A DNA stretch of 24,165 nucleotides. It comes from Cyanobium sp. NIES-981 (GTDB lineage: Bacteria; Cyanobacteriota; Cyanobacteriia; PCC-6307; Cyanobiaceae). Both the position numbers and the translations under genes were made by a program. The notes under the pieces are model-generated. The model had not been told where the DNA came from, searched no databases, and saw only the letters and a program-made list of their open reading frames with translations. This document shows, piece by piece, positions 4,850-11,359 of the stretch. The number at the start of each line of letters is the position of its first letter. Position 1 is the first letter of the stretch. Where the stretch lies: contig CAMDSS010000006.1 of the NCBI GenBank assembly GCA_945907085.1, positions 1-24,165 of the forward strand. The letters run 5' to 3'.

Positions 4850-5935
4850 TCACCCCCAACTCGGCATCAAGACCCGTCCAGTTGGTTTGGCATAGACCTT
4901 TAGCATCGTTTGAGTGCTATGACCTGCCACCTGTGCGAGATCTGCTGCTGAGTTCCCCATTGCAAGGGAATGGGAGATGAAGGTGTGCCGTTGTGAGTAA
5001 AGCCGACGTGGTTTGAGACCACAACGGGTTAAGGACCTTTTCCACACCTTCCCCAGCAGAGAGTCATAGACGTTCTGGTGGGAGATAGGGGTCAGGAAGA
5101 CCAGTCCATCAGGGTCATAGAGGTTCAAGGTCCTCTGGTGCTCCTGATGGTCCTTCAGGACCTCAAGGACTGACGCATTCAAGGGAACAATGCGTTCAAC
5201 ACCAGTTTTGGTAGTTGAGGGTATGAACCGATGAGTGTTGAGACCATCAATCCTGAGGGACTTACCAATCAGTAGTTCTCCATCCTTCCAGTTGATGCAA
5301 TCCCAACTAAGTGCCCGTAGTTCTCCGTTCCTCAGTCCAGTACTTAACCACAAGAAGAACAATGGGTAGAACCAGGATTCTTCTGCCTTGATGTAGTCCA
5401 GAACCTTCTTGATGTCTTCCGTTCCCAACACATCACTGTGAATGGAAGTTTTTGGGATCTTCAGTTGATAGGTGAATAGGTTCTTGGATTGCGGTAACAC
5501 CCTGCGGAATTCACACAGGATTCCAGCAATGGTTCTGTTCTGGAGTCCTTGACCTTGCGACCAGAGCACAAAGGAATGGGTGTCCTCTTTGGTCCTGATG
5601 GTTTTGCCGTATTTTTGGAGGGTACGGTAAGCGTGAATGGTGCGACTCTGATGACTTGATTCTGCAAGGGTCTTGAGGGCACTGAGAAGTTCAGTGTCCT
5701 CCCTGTTTCCTGATGCCTGATAGGTCCTCAAGGACGGATCAAAGGTTCCACAGCAATAATCAGCCCAGATTCGTGCTGAGAGTGCTGATGCCTTTGCAAT
5801 AGCAGTTGGATCACTCCAGGACCCGAGTCGGTTGATGAAGGCATCAGTACCGTTGATGCGAACCCTGAGTTGGAGGGCACCGTTGTTGCTTCTCAAGGAA
5901 GGTGGTTTCCGCAATGGGATAAGGAGTTGCTGCAA
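4850..5935 (-). CDS. tyrosine recombinase / integrase 1
   Basis: 361 residues with the phage-integrase catalytic fold. R202 lies in S-T-G-L-R-N-G-E-L, a lysine in T-T-K-T-G (K243), R316 in Y-S-Q-R-H-T-F, H339 in A-G-H-S-T and the nucleophile Y348 in K-V-Y-A-K. The box II histidine is replaced by Tyr313 (Y-x-x-R). The N-terminal 150 residues would be the core-binding/SAM-like part. It is clearly related along its whole length to integrase 2. The listed start is TTG 5935; alignment with integrase 2 favours the TTG seven codons in (5914), giving R-K-P-P-S-L-R at the N-terminus. It is transcribed away from uvrA copy 3, 180 bp upstream of it, and presumably integrates its element at the uvrA 3' end. 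Confidence 0.92.
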   Translation of the reverse strand: MQQLLIPLRKPPSLRSNNGALQLRVRINGTDAFINRLGSWSDPTAIAKASALSARIWADYCCGTFDPSLRTYQASGNREDTELLSALKTLAESSHQSRTIHAYRTLQKYGKTIRTKEDTHSFVLWSQGQGLQNRTIAGILCEFRRVLPQSKNLFTYQLKIPKTSIHSDVLGTEDIKKVLDYIKAEESWFYPLFFLWLSTGLRNGELRALSWDCINWKDGELLIGKSLRIDGLNTHRFIPSTTKTGVERIVPLNASVLEVLKDHQEHQRTLNLYDPDGLVFLTPISHQNVYDSLLGKVWKRSLTRCGLKPRRLYSQRHTFISHSLAMGNSAADLAQVAGHSTQTMLKVYAKPTGRVLMPSWG

Positions 5936-5983
5936 CCTGGCTACTGGTGGTTGTGGTTACAAGCCAAGAGAGAATCCACGTTC

Positions 5984-6000
5984 CGTAGCCGTTTGTAGCC
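5984..6000. promoter_or_regulatory. GTAGC direct repeat upstream of integrase 1
   Basis: GTAGC occurs at 5985-5989 and 5995-5999, exactly one helical turn apart, within CGTAGCCGTTTGTAGCC. Nearly the same arrangement (9421-9437) precedes integrase 2. It may be an integrase arm-binding site or an operator for int. Confidence 0.45.
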
Positions 6001-6114
6001 AAATCAGGTTCAGTAGAATACAAAACCTCTTAAAGTCCAGAACAGTGGCTTGTTCTCTGGCTTTCTGGATAAATCAGGTCCCCAAACCTTGGCTGAGCCT
6101 TGTATTTGCAAGGG

Positions 6115-6366
6115 CTTTACCGACTGATGGATGTGATGCAGCGCCTGGTAGATAAGGGCAACTCGATCCTGGTGATCGAGCACAACCTCGATGTGATCCG
6201 CTGTGCCGACTGGATCATTGATCTTGGTCCTGATGGGGGCGATAAGGGCGGCGAGATCGTGGTGGTGGGCACTCCTGAAACGGTGGCTGAGCATCCCACC
6301 AGTCATACGGGCAGGTATCTCAAGCAAGTGCTGAAGCAGCATCCTCCGTCTCAGGAAGTGCCGTAG
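6115..6366 (+). repeat. uvrA 3'-end fragment, copy 3 (longest)
   Basis: 83 codons of UvrA C-terminus starting at L-Y-R-L-M-D-V-M-Q-R-L-V-D-K-G-N-S, through V-I-E-H-N-L-D-V-I-R-C, to the stop TAG 6364-6366. The V-I-E-H-N-L-D-V motif is the end of the second UvrA ABC domain (H-loop region). The tail (Q-V-L-K-Q-H-P-P-S-Q-E-V-P) differs from the other copies. No UvrA sequence precedes 6115; integrase 1 lies there instead. It marks the boundary between segments C and D. Confidence 0.9.
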
Positions 6367-6417
6367 GAACTGGGTTGGGAATGGGAGTTGACTAGTGAGT
6401 TGACTAACGAATGCCAC

Positions 6418-7206
6418 TCAGAGAGTCAAGCAATTAATTTCTGAAGTGCTTCTTGAGGAATTGAATGAATTTCCAATATAAAAGTCAAACTCTCCATGTT
6501 TTCCGTGTGTGAATCCTTCACCATTTATGGCATTATGAAAAGCATCGCTACATCCTTCGACCATTCGATCGTGTAACTCACAAGAGATTACTTTAGATTT
6601 CCTGATCCATTCTTTAGAGTGTGAGTGCGAGAATATTTCTTTTTCAGATCCCTCAATATCAATTTTTAGAAAGTCGATGCGTTCCATATTCGCAAAATTC
6701 ATAATATCGATAACAGACATTGCCTTTATTCTTGGTGACACTTCCTCACCTTCTGATACCTCACGAACCATAGTGCCCCAATCTCCACCAACCTTTGCCG
6801 AGATTGTAAGATCACATGTCTTAGACCAAACGCCAACATTAACACATTCAATATTGCCAAATTGGCGTGAGTTTAATGTAGCGATTATGTAGTTATCAGG
6901 GTCTGGTTCCACTAGAACAATTCTGGCAGTTGGGTATTTATGTGCTAGGTAAGTGCTCGCCAGACCAATATAACCCCCAAGATCTAGAATTGTATTAGGT
7001 TGCTCTGGTAGAAACTCATACTCTTTACGGAGATAAATCTGGATAAAGTTATCGATATCGCTTGTTGATCGACGCAAGTAAATTGGCGAAGTAAATCCCT
7101 GAGGGATTATTGAAACCAGCTCATTCCTTGAACCTTGTTTTGCGTAAAGGTAAAACTGGTTCCAGATTTCTTGATTTACACCTGAGAGATTAAGTGTGAA
7201 CATCAC
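6418..7206 (-). CDS. FkbM-family SAM-dependent methyltransferase
   Basis: 262 residues. SAM-binding motif I is I-L-D-L-G-G-Y-I-G (73-81), motif II is V-L-V-E-P-D (97-102), and the family-typical F-L-K-I-D-I-E-G-S-E is at 179-188. FkbM-type enzymes O-methylate sugars or small molecules, and in picocyanobacterial islands they accompany glycan biosynthesis genes. The substrate is unknown. The frame starts with GTG 7206 followed directly by ATG 7203; the ribosome site is weak either way. An extended -10 element lies at 7226-7234. The gene ends 51 bp from uvrA copy 3 and is the likely cargo of segment D. Confidence 0.88.
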   Translation of the reverse strand: MMFTLNLSGVNQEIWNQFYLYAKQGSRNELVSIIPQGFTSPIYLRRSTSDIDNFIQIYLRKEYEFLPEQPNTILDLGGYIGLASTYLAHKYPTARIVLVEPDPDNYIIATLNSRQFGNIECVNVGVWSKTCDLTISAKVGGDWGTMVREVSEGEEVSPRIKAMSVIDIMNFANMERIDFLKIDIEGSEKEIFSHSHSKEWIRKSKVISCELHDRMVEGCSDAFHNAINGEGFTHGKHGEFDFYIGNSFNSSRSTSEINCLTL

Positions 7207-7225
7207 AAGGATGAAGATTTTCTAT

Positions 7226-7234
7226 ATTATAGCA
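7226..7234 (-). promoter_or_regulatory. extended -10 element for the FkbM gene
   Basis: Minus strand TGC followed by TATAAT (7234-7226) gives an extended -10 box about 20 bp upstream of the GTG/ATG start. No good -35 box is present, which is tolerated in extended -10 promoters. The leader would be roughly 13-17 nt. Confidence 0.5.
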
Positions 7235-7294
7235 TATGACAGATTGATTAGAATTTCCTTTCCCAAGCTTGAGATTTTGATCTTTGATGTCAAG

Positions 7295-7435
7295 TTAAAT
7301 GCGTAACTCTTTGTATTTGCTGTTAATTAAATCCTTTATAAGTTTATTCATGTCACCGAATTCCTTCTCGACTTTCTTTAATTCTAACAACATCGCCGCT
7401 TCTACGGGTGTCAGTTTAATTATAATTGTTTTCAT
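7295..7435 (-). CDS. 46-aa ribbon-helix-helix-like protein
   Basis: A short frame with a good ribosome site (AAGGAAG just ahead of ATG 7433-7435). The protein begins with a strand of alternating residues, T-I-I-I-K-L-T-P, followed by two predicted helices (E-A-A-M-L-L-E-L-K-K-V-E, then M-N-K-L-I-K-D-L-I-N). This is the size and layout of CopG/Arc-type ribbon-helix-helix repressors. It lies 29 bp downstream of the HUH-protein gene on the same strand, so the two probably share a transcript. A copy-number or initiation regulator of that protein is a natural guess; an antitoxin is the alternative. Confidence 0.55.
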   Translation of the reverse strand: MKTIIIKLTPVEAAMLLELKKVEKEFGDMNKLIKDLINSKYKELRI

Positions 7436-7464
7436 TCTTCCTTGTGATAATTTATGCTAGGTGA

Positions 7465-8001
7465 TTATTGGTCTAAATCGCTATTAAAGGCATCTAGCGG
7501 AACCATGGAGAGATCCGACTGCTTACTCAAATAACTTGATAATCTTTTGAGATCATCGACTTCACAAGAGATTCTCTGAACATCAACGCTCTTCCATTTA
7601 GAAAGCGATCTGATTTTAGCTGGCAATTCTTTGCGAAAGAGATTCTCCATGCCTACCTGAGTATTTAGGATTGCTGGCATTCTTTCAATAATCATATGAG
7701 TGTGATATTGACCAGTTCCTAAATGACTCTGTATGTTGAAGAATAGCATCTTTGGATGAGGAAATAAACCAGCACCCTTGATGGTTCGATCTCGATTCAT
7801 GTAGGCGACTCTGCGGATCTTATTTTTTAGATCAGCTATATCTCTAAGAATCTCATCTTCATTTGTTTTGTTGTCAGTGTAGTGAAAACTAATGAACCAA
7901 TATGGATTCATTCCTATAGTTATTTTCTTGAGGATGAGATCTTTGATTTGCTGTCTGAGTCGTTTTGATCTTTGGCGTTCTTCTTGGTAAATTGATTTCA
8001 T
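7465..8001 (-). CDS. HUH-endonuclease-like protein (rolling-circle Rep or relaxase type)
   Basis: 178 residues. Three features in order match HUH nucleases: an N-terminal strand motif Y-W-F-I-S-F-H-Y (34-41), a metal-binding H-T-H at residues 100-102 in G-Q-Y-H-T-H-M-I-I-E, and S-Y-L-S-K with Tyr157 and Lys160 as candidate nucleophile and partner. Such proteins nick one strand to start rolling-circle replication or transfer. There is no helicase domain; the size fits small plasmid or phage-satellite Reps. It lies with a ribbon-helix-helix gene downstream and integrase 2 upstream, on the same strand. The ATG 7999-8001 has only a weak ribosome site. The assignment is by motif and order, without a database match. 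Confidence 0.65.
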   Translation of the reverse strand: MKSIYQEERQRSKRLRQQIKDLILKKITIGMNPYWFISFHYTDNKTNEDEILRDIADLKNKIRRVAYMNRDRTIKGAGLFPHPKMLFFNIQSHLGTGQYHTHMIIERMPAILNTQVGMENLFRKELPAKIRSLSKWKSVDVQRISCEVDDLKRLSSYLSKQSDLSMVPLDAFNSDLDQ

Positions 8002-8280
8002 AGGAATTATTCTGAATTCTTCTCATGCTGAAGCACTGGCGATTGATCGCCGCTGCCACTATATTTGATTAATTGCCGTTAGCGTGAATCTCCTCTATCG
8101 ACCGAGTGAGCACTAATTGCTCAGGTATTTATGGGGATTGGCGAAAATCTTTGTCGTAATGTGTTGAAATTCCGATAATTAGCAGGGTAAGATCACCGAG
8201 ATAGAGCACCCAGCTACATTTATAATGTCATTTAATTCTGTGTCACGCACCCACTTTTATAGATTATACAAGTAACATCT
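8002..8280. other. non-coding region with two inverted repeats, candidate replication or control region
   Basis: No gene is seen between integrase 2 and the HUH gene. Two perfect inverted repeats stand out. GGCGAT/ATCGCC with a 2-bp centre lies at 8038-8051 and TGAGCA/TGCTCA with a 5-bp loop at 8107-8123. In rolling-circle replicons the nick site often lies in a hairpin next to rep, so these are candidate origin elements. Repressor sites are equally possible. Confidence 0.4.
8219..8246 (-). promoter_or_regulatory. candidate promoter for the HUH/RHH transcript
   Basis: Minus strand GTGACA (8246-8241), a 16-bp spacer and TATAAA (8224-8219). It would give a leader of about 210 nt that contains both inverted repeats of the region. 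The match is moderate. Confidence 0.35.
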
Positions 8281-9354
8281 TTATGCTGCTATCCAATTGG
8301 GAATCTGAACTCTTCCTGTATGTTTTGCGTAGGTCTTGAGCAGCATTTGTGTGCTGTGACCAGCAATCTGCGCTAAATCTGCGGGAGAGTTGCCCATCGC
8401 TAAGGCATGGGATAGGAATGAGTGTCGCTGAGCGTAGAGGCGTCGATGCTTGACTCCGCAGCGTTGTAGAGATTGTTTCCAGCGTCTTCCGATGAGATCG
8501 TCGTAAATGCTTCTGTGAGCTCTTGGTGTGACGAAAACCAACCCGTGTGGGTCGTAGATCCCCAGTGCTTCCATCGATGCTTTGTGCTGCTGGAGAATCT
8601 GTTTGACTGCTGCTGACATGGGAACGATTCGCTCCCGACCAGTTTTGGTCGATGCCCATGTCACATTCATGCCATTAAACCCATCAGGGCGAAGTGACTT
8701 GGAGATCAGTAGTTCGCCTTCCTCCCAGCGAACACAATCCCATGTCAACCCACGAATTTCACCATTCCGTAGACCTGTGCTCAACCATACTGAGAAGAGA
8801 GGATAGAACCACTGATCATTTTCTTTCAGATCAGCGAGGATGGTTCTGATTTCTTCTCTGCTAAGAACATCGGATTGAGCAACTGACTTTTTGTAGCGTA
8901 GGTTGTGCTGGAAGAGGTGTTTGCTCTCTGGGCAGGAACGCTTACATTCGCAGAGAATGCCAACGATTGTTCGGTTAGTGAGGTTCTGATTTACCTGTGC
9001 CCAGCGAATGAACTCCTGAGTGTCGGTAAGTGATCTCAGGGATTTCCCGTAGCGTTTGACTACTCGATAGGCATGGATTGCTCGTTTCTGCCGAAGCGTC
9101 TCTGCGTTGATCTTCAAGCGTTCCAGTAGAGCAGCATCCTGACCCTGACTCAGTGGTTGGTAGATTCTGAGGGAGTGGTCAAATGTGCCTGATTGGAAAT
9201 CGCTCCAGATTCTGGCGCTGAGTGCCTGTGCCTTGGCAACAGCAACTGGATTATCCCAGCGACCGAGGCGACTGATGAAATGATCTTTGCCGTCAATCCT
9301 CACCCGCACTTGGATCGCACCATTATTGTTGCGTAGTGATGGTGCTTTTCTCAC
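8281..9354 (-). CDS. tyrosine recombinase / integrase 2
   Basis: 357 residues, full-length homologue of integrase 1 and roughly half identical by eye. Catalytic positions are R196 (T-G-L-R-N-G-E), K237 (S-T-K-T), Y307-x-x-R310 (Y-A-Q-R-H-S-F), H333 (A-G-H-S-T) and nucleophile Y342 (K-T-Y-A-K). As in integrase 1, the box II His is Tyr. The GTG start at 9354 is preceded by a GAGGA ribosome site, and the N-terminus R-K-A-P-S-L-R aligns with integrase 1. It reads away from uvrA copy 4, which lies 190 bp upstream. It is the likely recombinase of segment D. Confidence 0.93.
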   Translation of the reverse strand: MRKAPSLRNNNGAIQVRVRIDGKDHFISRLGRWDNPVAVAKAQALSARIWSDFQSGTFDHSLRIYQPLSQGQDAALLERLKINAETLRQKRAIHAYRVVKRYGKSLRSLTDTQEFIRWAQVNQNLTNRTIVGILCECKRSCPESKHLFQHNLRYKKSVAQSDVLSREEIRTILADLKENDQWFYPLFSVWLSTGLRNGEIRGLTWDCVRWEEGELLISKSLRPDGFNGMNVTWASTKTGRERIVPMSAAVKQILQQHKASMEALGIYDPHGLVFVTPRAHRSIYDDLIGRRWKQSLQRCGVKHRRLYAQRHSFLSHALAMGNSPADLAQIAGHSTQMLLKTYAKHTGRVQIPNWIAA

Positions 9355-9420
9355 GACTTCCTCGTGACTGATGCCATTATGATGGATCGGGATGTGATCC
9401 AGTGGATTAAAAGATGATCC

Positions 9421-9437
9421 TGTAGCTGTTCGTAGCT
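9421..9437. promoter_or_regulatory. GTAGC direct repeat upstream of integrase 2
   Basis: GTAGC at 9422-9426 and 9432-9436, ten bases apart, in TGTAGCTGTTCGTAGCT. It matches the site upstream of integrase 1 at 13 of 17 positions, and the two lie at similar distances from int (about 50 and 67 bp). Confidence 0.45.
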
Positions 9438-9542
9438 GTTGGGAGCATATGGGCGTTTTTTAGGTGATTGTGGATATCAAAGTGGCTGTCTAAATATTCC
9501 TTCTCTGAGATCCTTGATGACTACAACGATCTCGTGGCGACG

Positions 9543-9731
9543 GAGCACAACCTCGATGTGATCCGCTGTGCCGACTGGATCATTGATCTTGGTCCTGATG
9601 GGGGCGATAAGGGCGGCGAGATCGTGGTGGTGGGCACCCCTGAAACGGTGGCAGAGCATCCGACCAGCCACACGGGCAGGTACCTCAAGCAAGTGCTGGA
9701 GCAGTATCCGCCAGTGGTGGTGGCTGTTTGA
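9543..9731 (+). repeat. uvrA 3'-end fragment, copy 4
   Basis: UvrA sequence from E-H-N-L-D-V-I-R-C to the stop TGA 9729-9731, in frame throughout. The tail is Q-V-L-E-Q-Y-P-P-V-V-V-A-V. The preceding bases (integrase-2 upstream region) are not uvrA. The following G-rich sequence resembles that after copy 1. It marks the boundary between segments D and E. Confidence 0.9.
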
Positions 9732-9760
9732 GGGTGGTTTGAGGGTGGTTTGAGGGTGGT
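9728..9760 (+). repeat. three tandem 11-bp units after uvrA copy 4
   Basis: TTTGAGGGTGG is repeated three times without change, the first unit containing the TGA stop of the uvrA fragment. Copy 1 has one such unit at about 490-500. With the G-runs that follow, the plus strand is a possible quadruplex former. Confidence 0.8.
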
Positions 9761-9887
9761 GTTGGAGGGGTAGGGGAAGGATTGGGATTGGCTTAGTTGG
9801 TGGCTTGCTTTTGGGGGTCAACTGTGACATGGCTAGATTTTGTGCTAATTTATATTCACATATACGAGCAGTAAATTGAGGTCAACC

Positions 9888-10364
9888 TTGCTCTTCAAGC
9901 GCCTAGCCTCCTCGGCTTTGTTTTTTGGTATGCTGATTTCAGGTGTTTTTTCCTCCAGTGCACATGCTGAAGATTCAACACTTAAAGAACAGTTTTTTGT
10001 CCAAGAAGCCTTGCCACTTAAAAAAGTTCAAGCCTGTGAAAAAGTCGTTTCTGATTTTAATGCCCAGCAGTTCGATAAGTTCTCTTCCACTAGTTCTCGA
10101 CTTATCGGCGTAGACCTTCACGGAAAGATCTGGGAAGTGAAGAAGAAGCCTGGAGGTGTTTGTGGTATTGAAAATATTGCTCGAATTGGAATCGAAGCAC
10201 AACAGAAAAATGCAACTGGAGAAATCCAAAAAGTAGTATTTTATTACGAGCCTGTTTCCATCTGTGCATATACTCAAGATGCTAGTGAATTTCGACGTGT
10301 CAGGCGTCTGTGTTATCAACCTATTGGGATCGTTAATAAATTTGCTCCCTATAAAAGCCCTTAG
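9888..10364 (+). CDS. secreted or periplasmic hypothetical protein with four cysteines
   Basis: Two TTG starts are possible, at 9876 and 9888. I chose 9888 because a GAGG ribosome site (9878-9881) lies six bases before it. The product (158 residues) starts with a signal peptide: K-R, a hydrophobic stretch (A-L-F-F-G-M-L-I-S-G-V-F), and S-S-A-H-A followed by E-D as cleavage site. The mature part has four cysteines (residues 50, 92, 126, 142 from this start), enough for two disulfides, and no recognised domain. It is the only gene of segment E, between uvrA copies 4 and 5, with no integrase, so it is probably passenger cargo exported to the periplasm or cell surface. Confidence 0.7.
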   Translation: MLFKRLASSALFFGMLISGVFSSSAHAEDSTLKEQFFVQEALPLKKVQACEKVVSDFNAQQFDKFSSTSSRLIGVDLHGKIWEVKKKPGGVCGIENIARIGIEAQQKNATGEIQKVVFYYEPVSICAYTQDASEFRRVRRLCYQPIGIVNKFAPYKSP

Positions 10365-10434
10365 TTAACAAGTTCGCCTTGAGGAAAATTCTTAGGATAT
10401 TGTAGGCTTTATTTCACTTCTTGCTGTCTATAGT

Positions 10435-10560
10435 GATATGGGCGGCGAGATCGTTGTGGTGGGCACCCCCGAAACGGTGGCAGAGCATCCCACCAGCCAT
10501 ACGGGCAGGTATCTCAAGGAGGTGCTGAAGCAGCATCCGCCAGAGGGAGTGGCGGTCTGA
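10435..10560 (+). repeat. uvrA 3'-end fragment, copy 5 (rightmost)
   Basis: UvrA sequence from G-G-E-I-V-V-V-G-T-P to the stop TGA 10558-10560, preceded by GATA shared with the other copies. The tail is E-V-L-K-Q-H-P-P-E-G-V-A-V. It is the last fragment before the core genome and therefore a candidate for the original end of the resident uvrA, displaced by the first insertion. Confidence 0.88.
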
Positions 10561-11359
10561 GGTTGGTGCCGTTGAATCAACACAAACACTATCGTTTTGG
10601 AATCCACAAGTTCTTTTGCTTTGGACTACAGAAGCGACAACTTCTATTGGAATCTGAAACGCAATTCGTGCTGATTCGGAATGGCGGACCTTTTCGTTGT
10701 TTTTAATTTTCTCCATCGCTTGATTTTAAGCAATAGTCACTTTGCTTGCTCAAGTCTTCTGTCGGTTTACCTCTATATCTTTGATAAGCTATTTGATCCT
10801 TCAATGCAAAAGTACTTGATGTCAATCGAACTATCTTTCAGGGTCGAGCCCACTTCCTCACATTGTTGACGTGACTTCATTGGTACTTTTTCAATCGCTG
10901 TTGCAATCCCGTCTCTTTGAGCTGTAAGTAGCATGATTACAAGCCAGATAGTACTACTCAATTTGTGAATACAAAGTTTTATGATATTAGATGCTGCACC
11001 TCCGCTCTTCTGCGAAAAAGTACAATACGCACCTTATTTGCTTCACTTTGAGGCCGTTGAGGCAGTTTGTTTGGCTAACTCGCGCTTAGTTGTTTTGCTT
11101 AAAGAGCTGCTGACGGCATAATCGTTGTCGTGGTATTTGGGGGTGGTGCAGAGGGGGGTAGGGGATTTTAGAGTGGCTACTCTAGTCAAAATAAGATTAT
11201 TCCTGGGCTCTCCTTGTCTGCCACGCAACATCTGTTTTCAACATAATGATATCTCCTGATAAACTGTTCAGTAATGTAAAGCTTTTTTGCTCCAAATCTG
11301 CCTCTATCGTTTCCTGCTTCTGCAAGAGCTGATTATGCCTAAAGCCTGCCGGTTATCCG
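10561..11359. other. AT-rich, mostly gene-free transition to the core genome
   Basis: Apart from the small minus-strand frame at 10773-10961 I see no convincing gene. A minus-strand frame from 10716 runs straight into the antisense of uvrA copy 5 and is probably chance. A G-rich patch at about 11143-11165 resembles the tails after uvrA copies 1 and 4 and may be the native uvrA-sps spacer. Base composition rises only after about 11340. Confidence 0.5.
10773..10961 (-). CDS. small exported-type hypothetical protein, possibly decayed
   Basis: 62 residues from TTG 10961. A hydrophobic N-terminus (I-W-L-V-I-M-L-L-T-A) is followed by a pattern of two cysteines separated by a charged helix: R-Q-Q-C-E-E-V-G, and F-C-I-E-G near the end. 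Small Cys-x(n)-C-I-E-G proteins of this kind occur in picocyanobacteria and their phages. There is no good ribosome site, and the frame remains open upstream with no better start, so the N-terminus may be damaged. Moderate to low confidence. Confidence 0.42.
   Translation of the reverse strand: MSSTIWLVIMLLTAQRDGIATAIEKVPMKSRQQCEEVGSTLKDSSIDIKYFCIEGSNSLSKI

Noticed and set aside
9477..9830. Antisense frames over uvrA copies (also 6010-6417 and 10414-10716)
   Set aside because: They share the same antisense translation of uvrA, so they are open because uvrA codon use keeps that frame open. The one at 10414-10716 has about 50 non-uvrA codons but no supporting signal.
10681..10869. 62-codon plus-strand frame
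   Set aside because: It is antisense to the more protein-like frame 10773-10961 and has no start signal.
11043..11231. 62-codon minus-strand frame ahead of sps
   Set aside because: Composition is not convincing, it crosses the G-rich patch, and no ribosome site was seen.
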